Below are positions 8,282-16,790 of a stretch of 64,000 bases of DNA, piece by piece; within the stretch, counting starts at the first letter, position 1, and every line of letters begins with the position of its first letter. A program made the translations under genes and the position numbers. Under the pieces are notes generated by a model. That model was not told the DNA's origin, did no database searches, and saw only the letters and a program-made list of their open reading frames with translations. The DNA lies in assembly GCA_900142905.1 (NCBI GenBank), contig FSRV01000003.1, positions 62,001-126,000 on the forward strand, read 5' to 3'. The DNA comes from Burkholderia sp. GAS332 (GTDB lineage Bacteria > Pseudomonadota > Gammaproteobacteria > Burkholderiales > Burkholderiaceae).

Positions 8282-8993
8282 TTACGATGCCCATGCCGAT
8301 CTGCTCTACAAGCTCGCGGGCCAAATGGTCGCTCGCATCAATTCGTACCTGACGACTGCAGCAGAGACGGAAAACGTACCTCTGAGAAATGGTCGCCAGC
8401 TTGCAGAGTTCATCTTCGCGCAGATGATGCAGAATTATGTCGAAACGCCCTTGGGCGAAGACGACTATGAGGTTCGTGTGGCGCGCGGATTCACCTTGCT
8501 TCAGGCTCAGCCGTTCAATGTGGTTCCGGGGCAAAGAGTGCGCGACTTCCGCCAATCTGTATCGCCGGCATCTGACACGAAACGGCAGGTGTTTGGCGGA
8601 TTCAAGAACTGCTGTTATTCCCTCCAGAAATTCGATTAGGATCCTGAACGCCGGTTCGCCGCTTTGATCGATGCCGACCCGTCGGTCGAGAAGTGGTTGA
8701 AACCAGGTAGGACTCAGTTTCAGACTGAATATCGTGCCGGCGACAACTACGAACCGGATTTCGTTGTCGAAACTCGAGATCGCATGCTGATCTGCGAGGT
8801 GAAGAGCAGGGACGAACTCAACGATCTCGTGGTGCGAGCCAAGTCGCAAGCCGCCACGAAATTGTGCCGGGCCGCAAGCCAGCATGCCGCCGAGCGTGGT
8901 GGCAAGCCTTGGGCTTATGCGCTCATCGGCGACGACCAGATCATCGGTAGCGCGACGCTGACCGGGTTGATGGCACGTTTTACCCAAGGTTAG
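8238..8993 (+). pseudogene. C-terminal remnant of type III restriction/DEAD helicase (Res) with in-frame stop
   Basis: The frame carries the C-terminal part of a Res-type subunit: DYDAHADLLYKLAGQMVARI, VFGGFKNCCYSLQKFD, then a TAG at 8637-8639, then in the same frame DPERRFAALIDADPSVEKW, the EPDFVVETRDRMLICEVKS nuclease-like stretch, and a normal end at 8993. The PDF...CEVKS pattern is the PD-(D/E)xK-type core. The N-terminal helicase domains are absent: the gene is cut where it meets the AAA gene. The stop probably replaced a Ser codon (TCG to TAG). It is a dead fragment unless the stop is suppressed. The ~280 bp after it hold no gene I can name. Confidence 0.7.
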
Positions 8994-9277
8994 CGCGTCG
9001 GGCGAAGGATGGGAAAGCGCGACCGCCCGGCACATTGAGAGACTGCTTATCGGGCGACCTCCCCATCCTTATCTCGGTCCGCAGTTCAGCTGCGCCCCGG
9101 ACCTCACATGGCGCGGTCAAGGAAAATTGGATAACAGATCATAAACTGCGGGACACTTGCGGCTCTGTTGCGCCCGCATCCGCAAATCAAAGGCCGATTC
9201 TTCGACAAGCGTAGCGAGTTTCAGTGGCATTCGGGCTTGATGCTCCCGCAGGCGGCGCTCCAAGTGCCCTATCCGAA

Positions 9278-9382
9278 GGTCCACTGCGCCAGCGCATGAC
9301 CGACGACATGCGAATGCACCAGCTTTCATCGAAGACGCAGGGCGCCTATCTGCGCATCGTGCGCGCCGAGTATCTTCCGTGA
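9278..9382 (+). pseudogene. Tyrosine recombinase N-terminal stub
   Basis: GPLRQRM followed by TDDMRMHQLSSKTQGAYLRI is the N-terminal core-binding motif of XerC/XerD-like integrases of mobile elements. The frame then runs into a stop at 9380-9382 after only 29 codons from the ATG at 9296, so everything downstream is lost. It marks an old integration event at this boundary. Confidence 0.6.
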
Positions 9383-9539
9383 TCCCGCCCTATTCGTCAG
9401 TGGCGTGTCGTCGCGAGCGGAAACACAAGTTCGAGAATAAACGGGTAAAGCCGTAGGCGAAGAGCAACGCTAGCGGCAATGCTGCGCCGGAGCCACGGTG
9501 CGCTTACAATCGACTTGCTTAGAGGCATCAGGTTGATGC

Positions 9540-9678
9540 CCACCACGTACGACAAACCGAAGACCGGACCGCTTTGCACCTGCGTATCGCCACGTATCGT
9601 GTCGGGCTTGACGTAGGCGCCGCTCAGAATCAGTCCATCGAGAATGTAGACGGCTTCGTGGGCGCCACACGGGATGAA
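9540..9678 (-). mobile_element. Tn3-family transposase remnant
   Basis: A short leftward frame reads HEAVYILDGLI, KPDTIRGDTQVQSGPVFGLS and VVGINLMP, the conserved C-terminal segment of Tn3-family transposases (EAVYILDG..., DTxxxDTxGQSxxVFGL..., LGIxLMPRI). The sequence degrades on both sides. It lies against the 3' end of the Lrp gene, at the left border of the catabolic island. Confidence 0.65.
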
Positions 9679-9685
9679 GCATGTT

Positions 9686-10171
9686 CTAGCCAAGCGGGAA
9701 GGGCATAGCAAACTTCACTTGGTTCATTACGACAAGCGTGCTGAAGCGTCGAACGTTCTTGTTCCCAAAGAAAAAGCTGCGAGTGAACGCGTCATAGTCC
9801 TCCATGCTTGCCGTCGAGATCATCATCACAAAGTCGACGTCACCTGTGACGTAGTGGCACTGGATAATTTCGCGGGTTTGCTGAACCGCACGCTTGAACT
9901 CATCGATCATATCCGCACGTTCTCGTTCAAGGGACACGAGCGCAAGCGTAGTCATGGCCTGTCCAACGCGCGCAGGATCGATGACCGAGATGTCTTTGAC
10001 GATCACCTTCTCTTCTCGCAGCCGCGTTAGACGCCGCAAGCACGACATACCGGACAAGTTCACCTTCTCCGACAGTTGCTTCGCAGTAAGCCGATTGTTC
10101 TGCTGAACCGCCTCTAGAAGTTTGATGTCGAAGGCGTCGAGCTGAAATTGCTGATTGTTCGAAAATCTCAT
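9686..10171 (-). CDS. Lrp/AsnC-family transcriptional regulator
   Basis: A 161-residue regulator with the standard layout: N-terminal winged helix (LDAFDIKLLEAVQQNNRLTAKQLSEKV.. SGMSCLRRLTRL) and C-terminal RAM effector domain (TLALVSLERERADMIDEF, CHYVTGDVDFVMMI, YDAFTRSFFF). Such proteins sense amino acids and usually control adjacent transport or catabolic genes. It is divergent from the MFS/cyclase/GGT genes, with palindromes between them, and so probably controls the catabolic island. Length is normal. Family call is firm; the ligand is unknown. Confidence 0.9.
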   Translation of the reverse strand: MRFSNNQQFQLDAFDIKLLEAVQQNNRLTAKQLSEKVNLSGMSCLRRLTRLREEKVIVKDISVIDPARVGQAMTTLALVSLERERADMIDEFKRAVQQTREIIQCHYVTGDVDFVMMISTASMEDYDAFTRSFFFGNKNVRRFSTLVVMNQVKFAMPFPLG

Positions 10172-10181
10172 CAGAAGTCTC

Positions 10182-10228
10182 CGTAAAGTTATTAAATAAC
10201 ATCTAAGTGCATTTTAAGATACTTTACG
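10182..10228. promoter_or_regulatory. Candidate Lrp operator in divergent promoter
   Basis: CGTAAAGT (10182-10189) and ACTTTACG (10221-10228) are perfect inverted repeats 31 bp apart; between them lie the palindrome TTATTAAATAA (10189-10199) and ATCTAAGTGCATTTTAAGAT (10201-10220). The AT-rich, repeated dyads suit an Lrp-type octamer. They sit directly upstream of the lrp-like gene and ~50 bp before the MFS fragment. Confidence 0.5.
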
Positions 10229-10278
10229 ACAAATAGCCTCTTTACAATAAACATAGTTCACTCAGCGATGAGAATCAT

Positions 10279-10860
10279 ATGGTCACCTCGACAATAGCCA
10301 ACACGACCGCGTCAAGACTTGACCGACTGACCACGCGTTCATTCCACCAAAGGCGGCTCGGGATGGCCGGCGGTGGATTGTTGACCGACAATTTCGACAC
10401 TTACATTGACGGGCCGGTGCTTTTCGTCCTTCTCCACAGCGGATCGCCCAATCCTTCCTACAATGCAACCTTCGTGTTCGCCACCTTCGCCGGCATGATG
10501 GGAACATTCTGCATAGGCATCGCTGGTAACCGGTATGGAAGGAAGCTGACCTTTCGCATCAAACTAGGCATCTTCAGGACGCCATCGTTGGCTGCCGTCA
10601 CCGTGACCAATATGAACATATTGATTGCGATGCGCTTCATTTGCGGCATCGGCCGTGACGCCGCGATGGTAACTGGGTATAGCACGCTCTCAGAGTGTGT
10701 TCCGCCGAAAAGCCGCGGAAATTGGCTTGCGCTGCTTTTTATGATGTCGTCGTGCGGCCTTTCCACTGCCACTATCCTCCCCATTTTGGTACCGATCTCT
10801 GGTGGGAGAGTCAGGTTCGCTATCACAAAAAGTAGCTGTTCCATATTGAGCCGCTCATGA
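10279..10860 (+). pseudogene. Truncated MFS transporter
   Basis: Only ~190 residues of a major facilitator transporter remain, about five membrane helices of twelve. The helix 2-3 loop motif is recognisable (IAGNRYGRKLTF for GxLaDRxGRR), followed by MRFICGIGRDAAMVTGYSTLSECVP. The last residues (RVRFAITKSSCSILSRS) are not MFS-like, so a deletion has removed the C-terminal half. The stop overlaps the next ATG by 4 bp, preserving the original operon spacing. Its intact ancestor probably imported the substrate of the following enzymes. Confidence 0.65.
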
Positions 10861-11654
10861 ATACAAATCCGAAATGCTTTGTAACACCTAAAGACCTAAG
10901 GACTGCTATTAGAAGCGGAGACTTCAGCGGTTACACGGCAGGGCTCGCGCCTGGCTACGTCCAAGCGAACATTTGTATTCTCCCGCGAGATTTTGCCGAC
11001 GAGTTTTTGCTCTACTGTCAGTGCAACCCCCAACCGTGTCCGCTCATTGCGAGGTCAAATGTTGGCGAACCATATCTCCCGGCTCTCGGTAAAGACATTG
11101 ATATTCGATTCGATGTCCCGCGCTATCACCTCTTTAAGTGCGGAGAGCTGACAGCTGAGGTGACCGACATCAGCTCCTACTGGAGTGACGATCTCGTAAC
11201 GTTCGCACTCGGGTGCTCGTTTTCGTTCGAGGAGGCGCTGCTTGATGCCGGCCTATCGCTGCGATACCTTGAGCGCGGCGATGTGGCCGGGGTATATCAA
11301 ACCAATTTGCCAACTAAGGCAGCAGGCCGATTTAGCGCGCCAATTATGGTGACGATGCGTCCATTCACACCTGCCGACGCAATCCGCGCGATCCAGATCA
11401 CTTCAGGGTTTCCGCGTGTTCACGGCGCACCCATTCACCTAGGCGATCCCGCTGCAATCGGTGTCGATCTCGACCGACGATACAGGGATATTGGCTCCAA
11501 AGAAGTTGGGGATCAAGAAATTCCCCTATTTTGGGCTTGCGGGCTCACTCCGCAGCTAGCGGTGATGCATGCGAAACCTCCGCTTTGCATTACTCATGCG
11601 CCATCTTCGATGTTGGTGACAGACTTGCGAAATTCTTCTTTGGCCGTTCTGTAA
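10857..11654 (+). CDS. D-glutamate cyclase-like / DUF1445 hydro-lyase
   Basis: A 265-residue protein of the DUF1445 (putative hydro-lyase, D-glutamate cyclase) family. Typical signatures: the N-terminal YTAGLAPGYVQANICILPRDFA, FALGCSFSFEEALLDAG, VTMRPFTPADAIRAIQITS, and HGAPIHLGDPAAIG with IPLFWACGLTPQ near the end. The mammalian relative converts D-glutamate to 5-oxo-D-proline; bacterial members are mostly uncharacterised and often lie by allophanate hydrolases or amino-acid permeases. Here it precedes a gamma-glutamyltransferase, so a role in handling glutamate or pyroglutamate released in the pathway is plausible. Reading begins inside the stop of the MFS fragment. Confidence 0.8.
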   Translation: MNTNPKCFVTPKDLRTAIRSGDFSGYTAGLAPGYVQANICILPRDFADEFLLYCQCNPQPCPLIARSNVGEPYLPALGKDIDIRFDVPRYHLFKCGELTAEVTDISSYWSDDLVTFALGCSFSFEEALLDAGLSLRYLERGDVAGVYQTNLPTKAAGRFSAPIMVTMRPFTPADAIRAIQITSGFPRVHGAPIHLGDPAAIGVDLDRRYRDIGSKEVGDQEIPLFWACGLTPQLAVMHAKPPLCITHAPSSMLVTDLRNSSLAVL

Positions 11655-11673
11655 TCCCTTATCGAAGGTCTAA

Positions 11674-13263
11674 ATGCGCAACTTTGAACTTCCCGGCCGA
11701 TCGGAAGCTTTCGGCTCACGCGGCATGGCTGCTGCGTCGCACCCTGCCGCAACATTGGCTGCTCTGGATGTGCTCAAAGCAGGCGGCAACGCTGTCGACG
11801 CTGCTGTTACGGCAGCAGCGGTTCTTGCTGTCGTGGAACCCACGCAGACCGGTATCGGAGGCGACTGCTTCGTTCTTCTCAAGCGGCGCGGGGAACCAGT
11901 CGTCGCCCTCGAGGGCGCAGGCTGGGCGTGCGCCCGCGCGGACGCTGCAAGTTACGTTGCCCAAGGCGTCAAGGCAATTGACCCGCTTACAGCGCATGCA
12001 GTTACGGTTCCTGGCTCGATCCGCACATGGCATTGTTTGTCGACCGACTATGGCACGCGTCCTTGGGAAAGGCTGTTGCGTCCGGCGATTGTAGCCGCTA
12101 CGCATGGCACCCCAGTCACAGAGCGACTCGCGCGAGATTGGGGACGCCAGGTGGAAAAACTTCAGCGCGACGATGACACGGCCCGCGTGTTTCTTCATCC
12201 TGAGGGTCGCGCCTTTCGCGCCGGTGAAATACATTGCCAGCCGGCGCTCGGTGAGGCCTTGAGCAGTATTGCGTCGGACGGTCCGGACGTTTTCTATGAA
12301 GGCTGGATTGCGCAGGATATCGTTACCAAACTGGAGAGTGTCGGGGGACTCCAAACGCTCGATGACTTTGCGGATTGGCGTCCGCGCTACGTCAAACCTA
12401 TCTCAACCGGATATCGTGGCTACGAGCTATGGGAGTGCCCCCCGAGCGGGCAAGGGATCATCGCCCTTGGAATGGCCGCAATGCTAGAGCGCTATCGACT
12501 TGCCGATTTCGATCCTGTTTCGGCCGAACGTTTTCATCTGCAGGCGGAAATTGCGCGGCTCGCTTATGCCGAACGTGACCATTATTTGAGCGATCGCGAG
12601 GACAAAAACGCTTTAGTGCAGCATATGCTCGCGCCGCACAAGCTAGACGAGCGCCTGGCCCGTTTGCGAATGGACGCGCGGATGCAAGATGTGACTCCTG
12701 TAAGCGGACCTTCACATCGGGACACTATCTATTTAACCGTCGTTGATAGCGATGGCCTCGCTGTGTCCTTCATCAACTCGATCTACGATGATTTTGGCAG
12801 CGGCATACTTGCGCCGCGATCCGGCGTGCTTCTACATAATCGCGCTTGCGGCTTTGTGACGGACCCATCGCATCCCAATGCGATCGCTGGGCGCAAACGA
12901 CCTATGCACACGATCATCCCGGCCATGCTGACTAAAGACGGCGAAGCCGTGCTTTCCTTCGGTGTCACCGGCGCCCACTTTCAGCCTCTCGGCCAGATTC
13001 AGGTTCTGACCAACATAATCGACTACGGCATGAACGTACAGGAAGCGCTGGATCAGCCGCGTATGTATGCGCACGGCGATGTTCTGCACTTGGAGCACGC
13101 GGTACCGCAGCGGGTTTGGGACGGCCTCCGTGCGCTTTCGCATAAGCCGGAACCATCACCAAACCCTCTCGGAACCGGCCAGGCTATCTGGATCGAACCC
13201 GATCTTGGCCTTCTTCGTGGCGGTGCAGACCCTCGCCGTGATGGCTTAGCTCTCGGCTTCTAA
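11674..13263 (+). CDS. Gamma-glutamyltransferase family protein (cytoplasmic type)
   Basis: A 529-residue Ntn-hydrolase of the gamma-glutamyltransferase/acylase family. The large-subunit start is clear (AAASHPAATLAALDVLKAGG, AVVEPTQTGIGGDCF) and the autocleavage site is HRDTIYLTVVD, with Thr at about residue 351 as catalytic nucleophile, followed by SFINSIYDDFGSGI. No signal peptide is present, unlike periplasmic GGTs, so it should act on substrate after import. Known reactions are hydrolysis or transfer of gamma-glutamyl groups, or amide acylase activity. It sits between the cyclase-like gene and diaminopropionate ammonia-lyase, suggesting it frees an amino acid from a gamma-glutamyl or acyl conjugate. 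The family is firm; the substrate is inferred. Confidence 0.85.
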   Translation: MRNFELPGRSEAFGSRGMAAASHPAATLAALDVLKAGGNAVDAAVTAAAVLAVVEPTQTGIGGDCFVLLKRRGEPVVALEGAGWACARADAASYVAQGVKAIDPLTAHAVTVPGSIRTWHCLSTDYGTRPWERLLRPAIVAATHGTPVTERLARDWGRQVEKLQRDDDTARVFLHPEGRAFRAGEIHCQPALGEALSSIASDGPDVFYEGWIAQDIVTKLESVGGLQTLDDFADWRPRYVKPISTGYRGYELWECPPSGQGIIALGMAAMLERYRLADFDPVSAERFHLQAEIARLAYAERDHYLSDREDKNALVQHMLAPHKLDERLARLRMDARMQDVTPVSGPSHRDTIYLTVVDSDGLAVSFINSIYDDFGSGILAPRSGVLLHNRACGFVTDPSHPNAIAGRKRPMHTIIPAMLTKDGEAVLSFGVTGAHFQPLGQIQVLTNIIDYGMNVQEALDQPRMYAHGDVLHLEHAVPQRVWDGLRALSHKPEPSPNPLGTGQAIWIEPDLGLLRGGADPRRDGLALGF

Positions 13264-13289
13264 TCACAACACTCAATCAAGATATTCAA

Positions 13290-14543
13290 ATGCCGCTATC
13301 TATTCCTGGCCCGCTGGGCTTTCTGCAGAACCCGCGATCCGTCCGCCAAGATGTCTACCATGCCGATGGGCGTACCGAGATCCTAAGCCTTAAGTCGCTT
13401 GCGAACGCAGAGCGAGAGATCACCGCATGGCCCGGATATACTCCGACTCGTCTCGTGCAAATGTCCGGAATCGCGAGCGCGCTCAAACTCTCGCAGATCT
13501 ACTATAAGGACGAAGGCAGCCGTTTCGGACTGGGTAGCTTCAAGGCGCTCGGGGGTGCCTATGCCGTGCTGCGCTATCTCAAAAAGCAGATCAAATCGCA
13601 GCTTGGAAGTGAACCAGAGACCTCCGAGCTGACTCATGGTGTGCACAAGAAGATTACCTCCGCGCTGACGGTCGCCTGTGCGACGGATGGCAATCATGGA
13701 AAGTCTGTGGCATGGGGCGCGCAGATGTTCGCGTGTAACTGCGTGATCTATGTGCATGCAGGCGTCAGTCAGGCGCGCCGCGACGCCATTGCTGCGTATG
13801 GCGCGAGAGTTCTGGAAGTTCAGGGTACATATGATGATGCCGTCCGCAAGGCCGCCAAGGATGCGCAACTGAACGGCTGGCAAGTTATCTCAGACACTTC
13901 CTACAAAGGATATATGGACGTGCCTCGCGACGTTATGCAAGGCTACGGCATCATTGCCCAAGAGGCATCGCGTCAGTATCCCGAAAAAGCACGTCCCACG
14001 CATGTATTTGTACAGGGCGGTGTGGGCGGCGTTGCCGCAAGCCTCTGTTCCTGGTTCTGGGAAAGTTGGGGCTCGCAAGCGCCTCGATTCATTGTTGTTG
14101 AACCGGATCGCGCCGACTGCCTGCTCCGAAGCGCGAATGCTGGTAAGCCAACTGCGGCCGAAGGTGACTTAAACACCATTATGGCCGGCCTTGCCTGTGG
14201 AGAGGTGTCGTTGAGTGCCTGGTCGATTTTGCGCGACGGGGCGGACGCATTCCTCACGATCACGGATAAAGCTGCGATGGAGACGATGCGCCTTCTGGCG
14301 AACGTGCCGTTTGACGACCCCGTTGTTGTCGCCGGAGAATCCGCCGTAGCGGGGCTTGCAGGCGCAATCCTGTCAGCAGGCGATCCCAAAATTCGCGCTG
14401 CGCTTGGCCTCAGCAAGGACAGCGTTGTCCTTGTTGTCGGTACCGAAACTGCGACCGACCCTGAGATGTACGAAAAGATCGTTGGTCGCAGGCTTGAATC
14501 GATGCAGGACGGGACATCGCAACCCGCGGGGACTACGTCATGA
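13290..14543 (+). CDS. dpaL: Diaminopropionate ammonia-lyase
   Basis: A 417-residue fold-type II PLP enzyme. The PLP lysine lies in RFGLGSFKALGGAYA (Lys at about 85), and the family marks are CATDGNHGKSVAWGAQ, WQVISDTSYKGYMDVPRDVMQGYG and FVQGGVGGVAASLC. DpaL enzymes convert D/L-2,3-diaminopropionate (and D-serine) to pyruvate and ammonia by alpha,beta-elimination. Length matches the family. It is 26 bp after the GGT gene and overlaps the M20 gene by 4 bp, a tight unit in which the deacylase may expose the amine that this enzyme acts on. Confidence 0.88.
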   Translation: MPLSIPGPLGFLQNPRSVRQDVYHADGRTEILSLKSLANAEREITAWPGYTPTRLVQMSGIASALKLSQIYYKDEGSRFGLGSFKALGGAYAVLRYLKKQIKSQLGSEPETSELTHGVHKKITSALTVACATDGNHGKSVAWGAQMFACNCVIYVHAGVSQARRDAIAAYGARVLEVQGTYDDAVRKAAKDAQLNGWQVISDTSYKGYMDVPRDVMQGYGIIAQEASRQYPEKARPTHVFVQGGVGGVAASLCSWFWESWGSQAPRFIVVEPDRADCLLRSANAGKPTAAEGDLNTIMAGLACGEVSLSAWSILRDGADAFLTITDKAAMETMRLLANVPFDDPVVVAGESAVAGLAGAILSAGDPKIRAALGLSKDSVVLVVGTETATDPEMYEKIVGRRLESMQDGTSQPAGTTS

Positions 14544-15808
14544 GCTTACGTAACACAGACTTGAAAGAAGCACCGTTTTACGCGGACAAGATCGATTTAG
14601 ATCTGGTTGCAGAAGTGGTCACCGAGGTCGAAGCATCCCGCGAACTGCTCTTCGACCTTTGTGGTCGCCTCGTCTCGGCGGAAAGCTCGAATCCCCCTGG
14701 CAATACGGTAGCGATGGCCCGCACGCTCGAAGGGTTCCTTCTCGGTCAAGATCTTCCTGCCAAGATAGTCGCTGCAGACAGCGAAGCACCTAATGTCGTT
14801 TGCACTCTTTCTGGCGCTAGACCTGGGGCCCACATAGTTTTGAACGCACACATGGATACGATGCTTGCGGGCGACGAATCTGCGTGGACGGTGCCCATTC
14901 TCGAGCTGACCCGTAAAGACGGCAGGCTCTATGGGCATGGAATGGGCAACATGAAGGGCGCACTTGCGGCAATGGCTTTAGCGTTGAAGATTGTACAGCG
15001 CCGCCTGCCCAGTCTTCCTGGAAAGCTCAGCCTGACTGCCGTATCGGACGAGGTAATGTTCGGGGCGCGCGGGTCTTCATTTCTGCTCCAAGAGCAGCCT
15101 GATCTGTACGGCGACTACATGATCAGTGGTGAAGGTCCAGGTTGGATGAACTTCGCAATCGCGGAGAAAGGTCTTCTCTGGCTCGACATTACCGCTACTG
15201 GAACGGCGGGGCATTCATCACGGGCCTTGCGCGGAGAAACGGCATTAGCGCGTATGTCGGCATTTATCAACAAGCTGGATGAACTCAACGATTTTTATGC
15301 GGAACTTCCAGCCGACATAGCGGGTATCGACGGCGGGGAAGGCAACGTCGGTCTGCGGGTATCAGTGAACGTTGGTTGGATCGAGGCCGGGAACGTTCGC
15401 AGTCTAATTGCACCCGTGGTGCGGGCAAAAGCAGATCTCCGCTTGCCCCCGGGCCTGCCAATCGACGAGCTCAAAGCCCGCATCAATCGTCTGGCTGCTC
15501 AAACCCCGGGAATCGAGGTCGAGTATATGAAGGGTTGGCCTGCTAACTGGGCGCCGCTTGATAGCGTGCCCGTTAGAGCACTAGGTGCCTCAGCCGCAGC
15601 GGTGAGGGGACTTCCAACGCGCCATGTCGTCCGGTTGCCAGGCTCAGATGCACGTTATTGGCGGGACAAGGGGATTACGGCAGTTTGCTATGGCCCCCAG
15701 CCCACCTTGTCATCAGGACTCGATGACTATGCGGAAGAACAGGACGTGCTGGACTGTGCCGCCATCTACGCGCTATCGGCTATGCAACTTATGGCATCGA
15801 GGGTGTAA
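14540..15808 (+). CDS. M20 (ArgE/DapE-like) deacylase with altered metal site
   Basis: A 422-residue M20 metallopeptidase-fold protein: HMDT (His ~104), YGHGMGNMKGALAAM, TAVSDEVMFGARG, the dimerisation-domain GHSSRALRG and GSDARYWRDKGI. Family members remove N-acyl groups or cleave dipeptides with two zinc ions. Here several expected ligands differ: the Asp of GRGxxDMKGG is Asn (~137), the EE pair reads DE, and the C-terminal HxPxE His is replaced (SSGLDDYAE). It may bind one metal or belong to a divergent clade. It overlaps dpaL by 4 bp, so an N-acyl or N-carbamoyl derivative of a diaminopropionate-like amino acid is a likely substrate. Confidence 0.75.
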   Translation: MSLRNTDLKEAPFYADKIDLDLVAEVVTEVEASRELLFDLCGRLVSAESSNPPGNTVAMARTLEGFLLGQDLPAKIVAADSEAPNVVCTLSGARPGAHIVLNAHMDTMLAGDESAWTVPILELTRKDGRLYGHGMGNMKGALAAMALALKIVQRRLPSLPGKLSLTAVSDEVMFGARGSSFLLQEQPDLYGDYMISGEGPGWMNFAIAEKGLLWLDITATGTAGHSSRALRGETALARMSAFINKLDELNDFYAELPADIAGIDGGEGNVGLRVSVNVGWIEAGNVRSLIAPVVRAKADLRLPPGLPIDELKARINRLAAQTPGIEVEYMKGWPANWAPLDSVPVRALGASAAAVRGLPTRHVVRLPGSDARYWRDKGITAVCYGPQPTLSSGLDDYAEEQDVLDCAAIYALSAMQLMASRV

Positions 15809-15878
15809 GCCGCTGCTAAACGGACATTTTTCTTAACTGACGGTCTGAGCTGTCGACTAGGACACAGGAGATTTGACG

Positions 15879-16754
15879 ATGAAATCATTCTTGAAAATGC
15901 TTTTAAAGAAGCTGACCCCGGCGGCGGGAATGGCGGCTCTGCTGGTAATCTGCGGCCCGGTTTTTGCCCAACAGGTTTGCGAGCCTCAAAATCTCGCATC
16001 GAAGTATCCCACGCTGGTGGGCAAAGTAGTCAAGATCGGAGCCGATCCTGAAAACCCGCCCTATGTAATGCGCGACAAGGTTCACTTCGACAAGATTGTT
16101 GGGGTCGATGCTGAGTTAGCTCAGGCCGTACTCGATTGTGTTGGGGTAAAGCATGAGTTTTTCCTCGGATCTTGGTCTGGCCTCTTGCCTGCGGTTATGA
16201 GCGGGCAGATAGAAGTGATGTGGGATGACTTGGCTTACCGCCCGGACCGTGCAAAGTCTGTCGACTACATCATTTATATGACTGCGGGCAATGCCGCTCT
16301 TGTCCCAGCTGGCAACCCAAAGCACATTGCATCGATTGGTGACATCTGTGGATTGTCCGTGGCATATGCCGTCGGCAGCGTCGAAGAAGGCTTTGTTCGT
16401 AAGCAAGCCGATGAATGCAAAGGCGCTGGCAAACCACCTGTCGCTTCAATGCCATTCCAAGATCTAGCGGCTGGCTTACGGCTGCTCGACAGCGGAAGAG
16501 CAGACGCGGTGATGTGGGACCTAGCCTTTATCGACTCGATGGTAAAGGACAATCCGAAGAAATATGCTCGCGCGTTTGCGTTCAATACCGGCGTTCCTGT
16601 AGGCGCTGCCGTGCCGAAAAATTCGGAGGAGCTTCGCAAAGCGATATACGAAGGTTTGAAAATCATCCAGGCCAATGGCGTTCAAAACGATATCTTCAAA
16701 AAATACGGCGTCGATCCCGGTATTTCTACGTCGGCAGAGATTAAAACGCAGTAG
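15879..16754 (+). CDS. Periplasmic amino-acid-binding protein of ABC importer
   Basis: A ~291-residue solute-binding protein of the polar amino-acid family. Start at the ATG at 15879 fits AGGAG at 15866-15870. A Sec signal peptide is obvious (KK..AAGMAALLVICGPVFA|QQVC). The mature part shows VVKIGADPENPPYVM, KIVGVDAELAQAVLDCVG, and VMWDDLAYRPDRAKSVDY, where DxxxxRxxR binds the substrate carboxylate. It is followed by a fused permease-ATPase, its presumed membrane partner. Substrate unknown; its place next to dpaL suggests a diaminopropionate-type or gamma-glutamyl amino acid. Confidence 0.85.
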   Translation: MKSFLKMLLKKLTPAAGMAALLVICGPVFAQQVCEPQNLASKYPTLVGKVVKIGADPENPPYVMRDKVHFDKIVGVDAELAQAVLDCVGVKHEFFLGSWSGLLPAVMSGQIEVMWDDLAYRPDRAKSVDYIIYMTAGNAALVPAGNPKHIASIGDICGLSVAYAVGSVEEGFVRKQADECKGAGKPPVASMPFQDLAAGLRLLDSGRADAVMWDLAFIDSMVKDNPKKYARAFAFNTGVPVGAAVPKNSEELRKAIYEGLKIIQANGVQNDIFKKYGVDPGISTSAEIKTQ

Positions 16755-16790
16755 GCGCTATAACTGGTAGACCTGTTCGGGATTATTAAA

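Noticed and set aside
8235..9035. 266-codon minus-strand frame opposite the Res remnant
   Set aside because: The plus strand carries clear Res motifs; the antisense frame has no recognisable motif.
9117..9329. 70-codon minus-strand frame with a natural-looking stretch (LPLKLATLVEESAFDL-like)
   Set aside because: Could be a remnant, but I cannot name a family and it overlaps the integrase stub; not listed as a feature.
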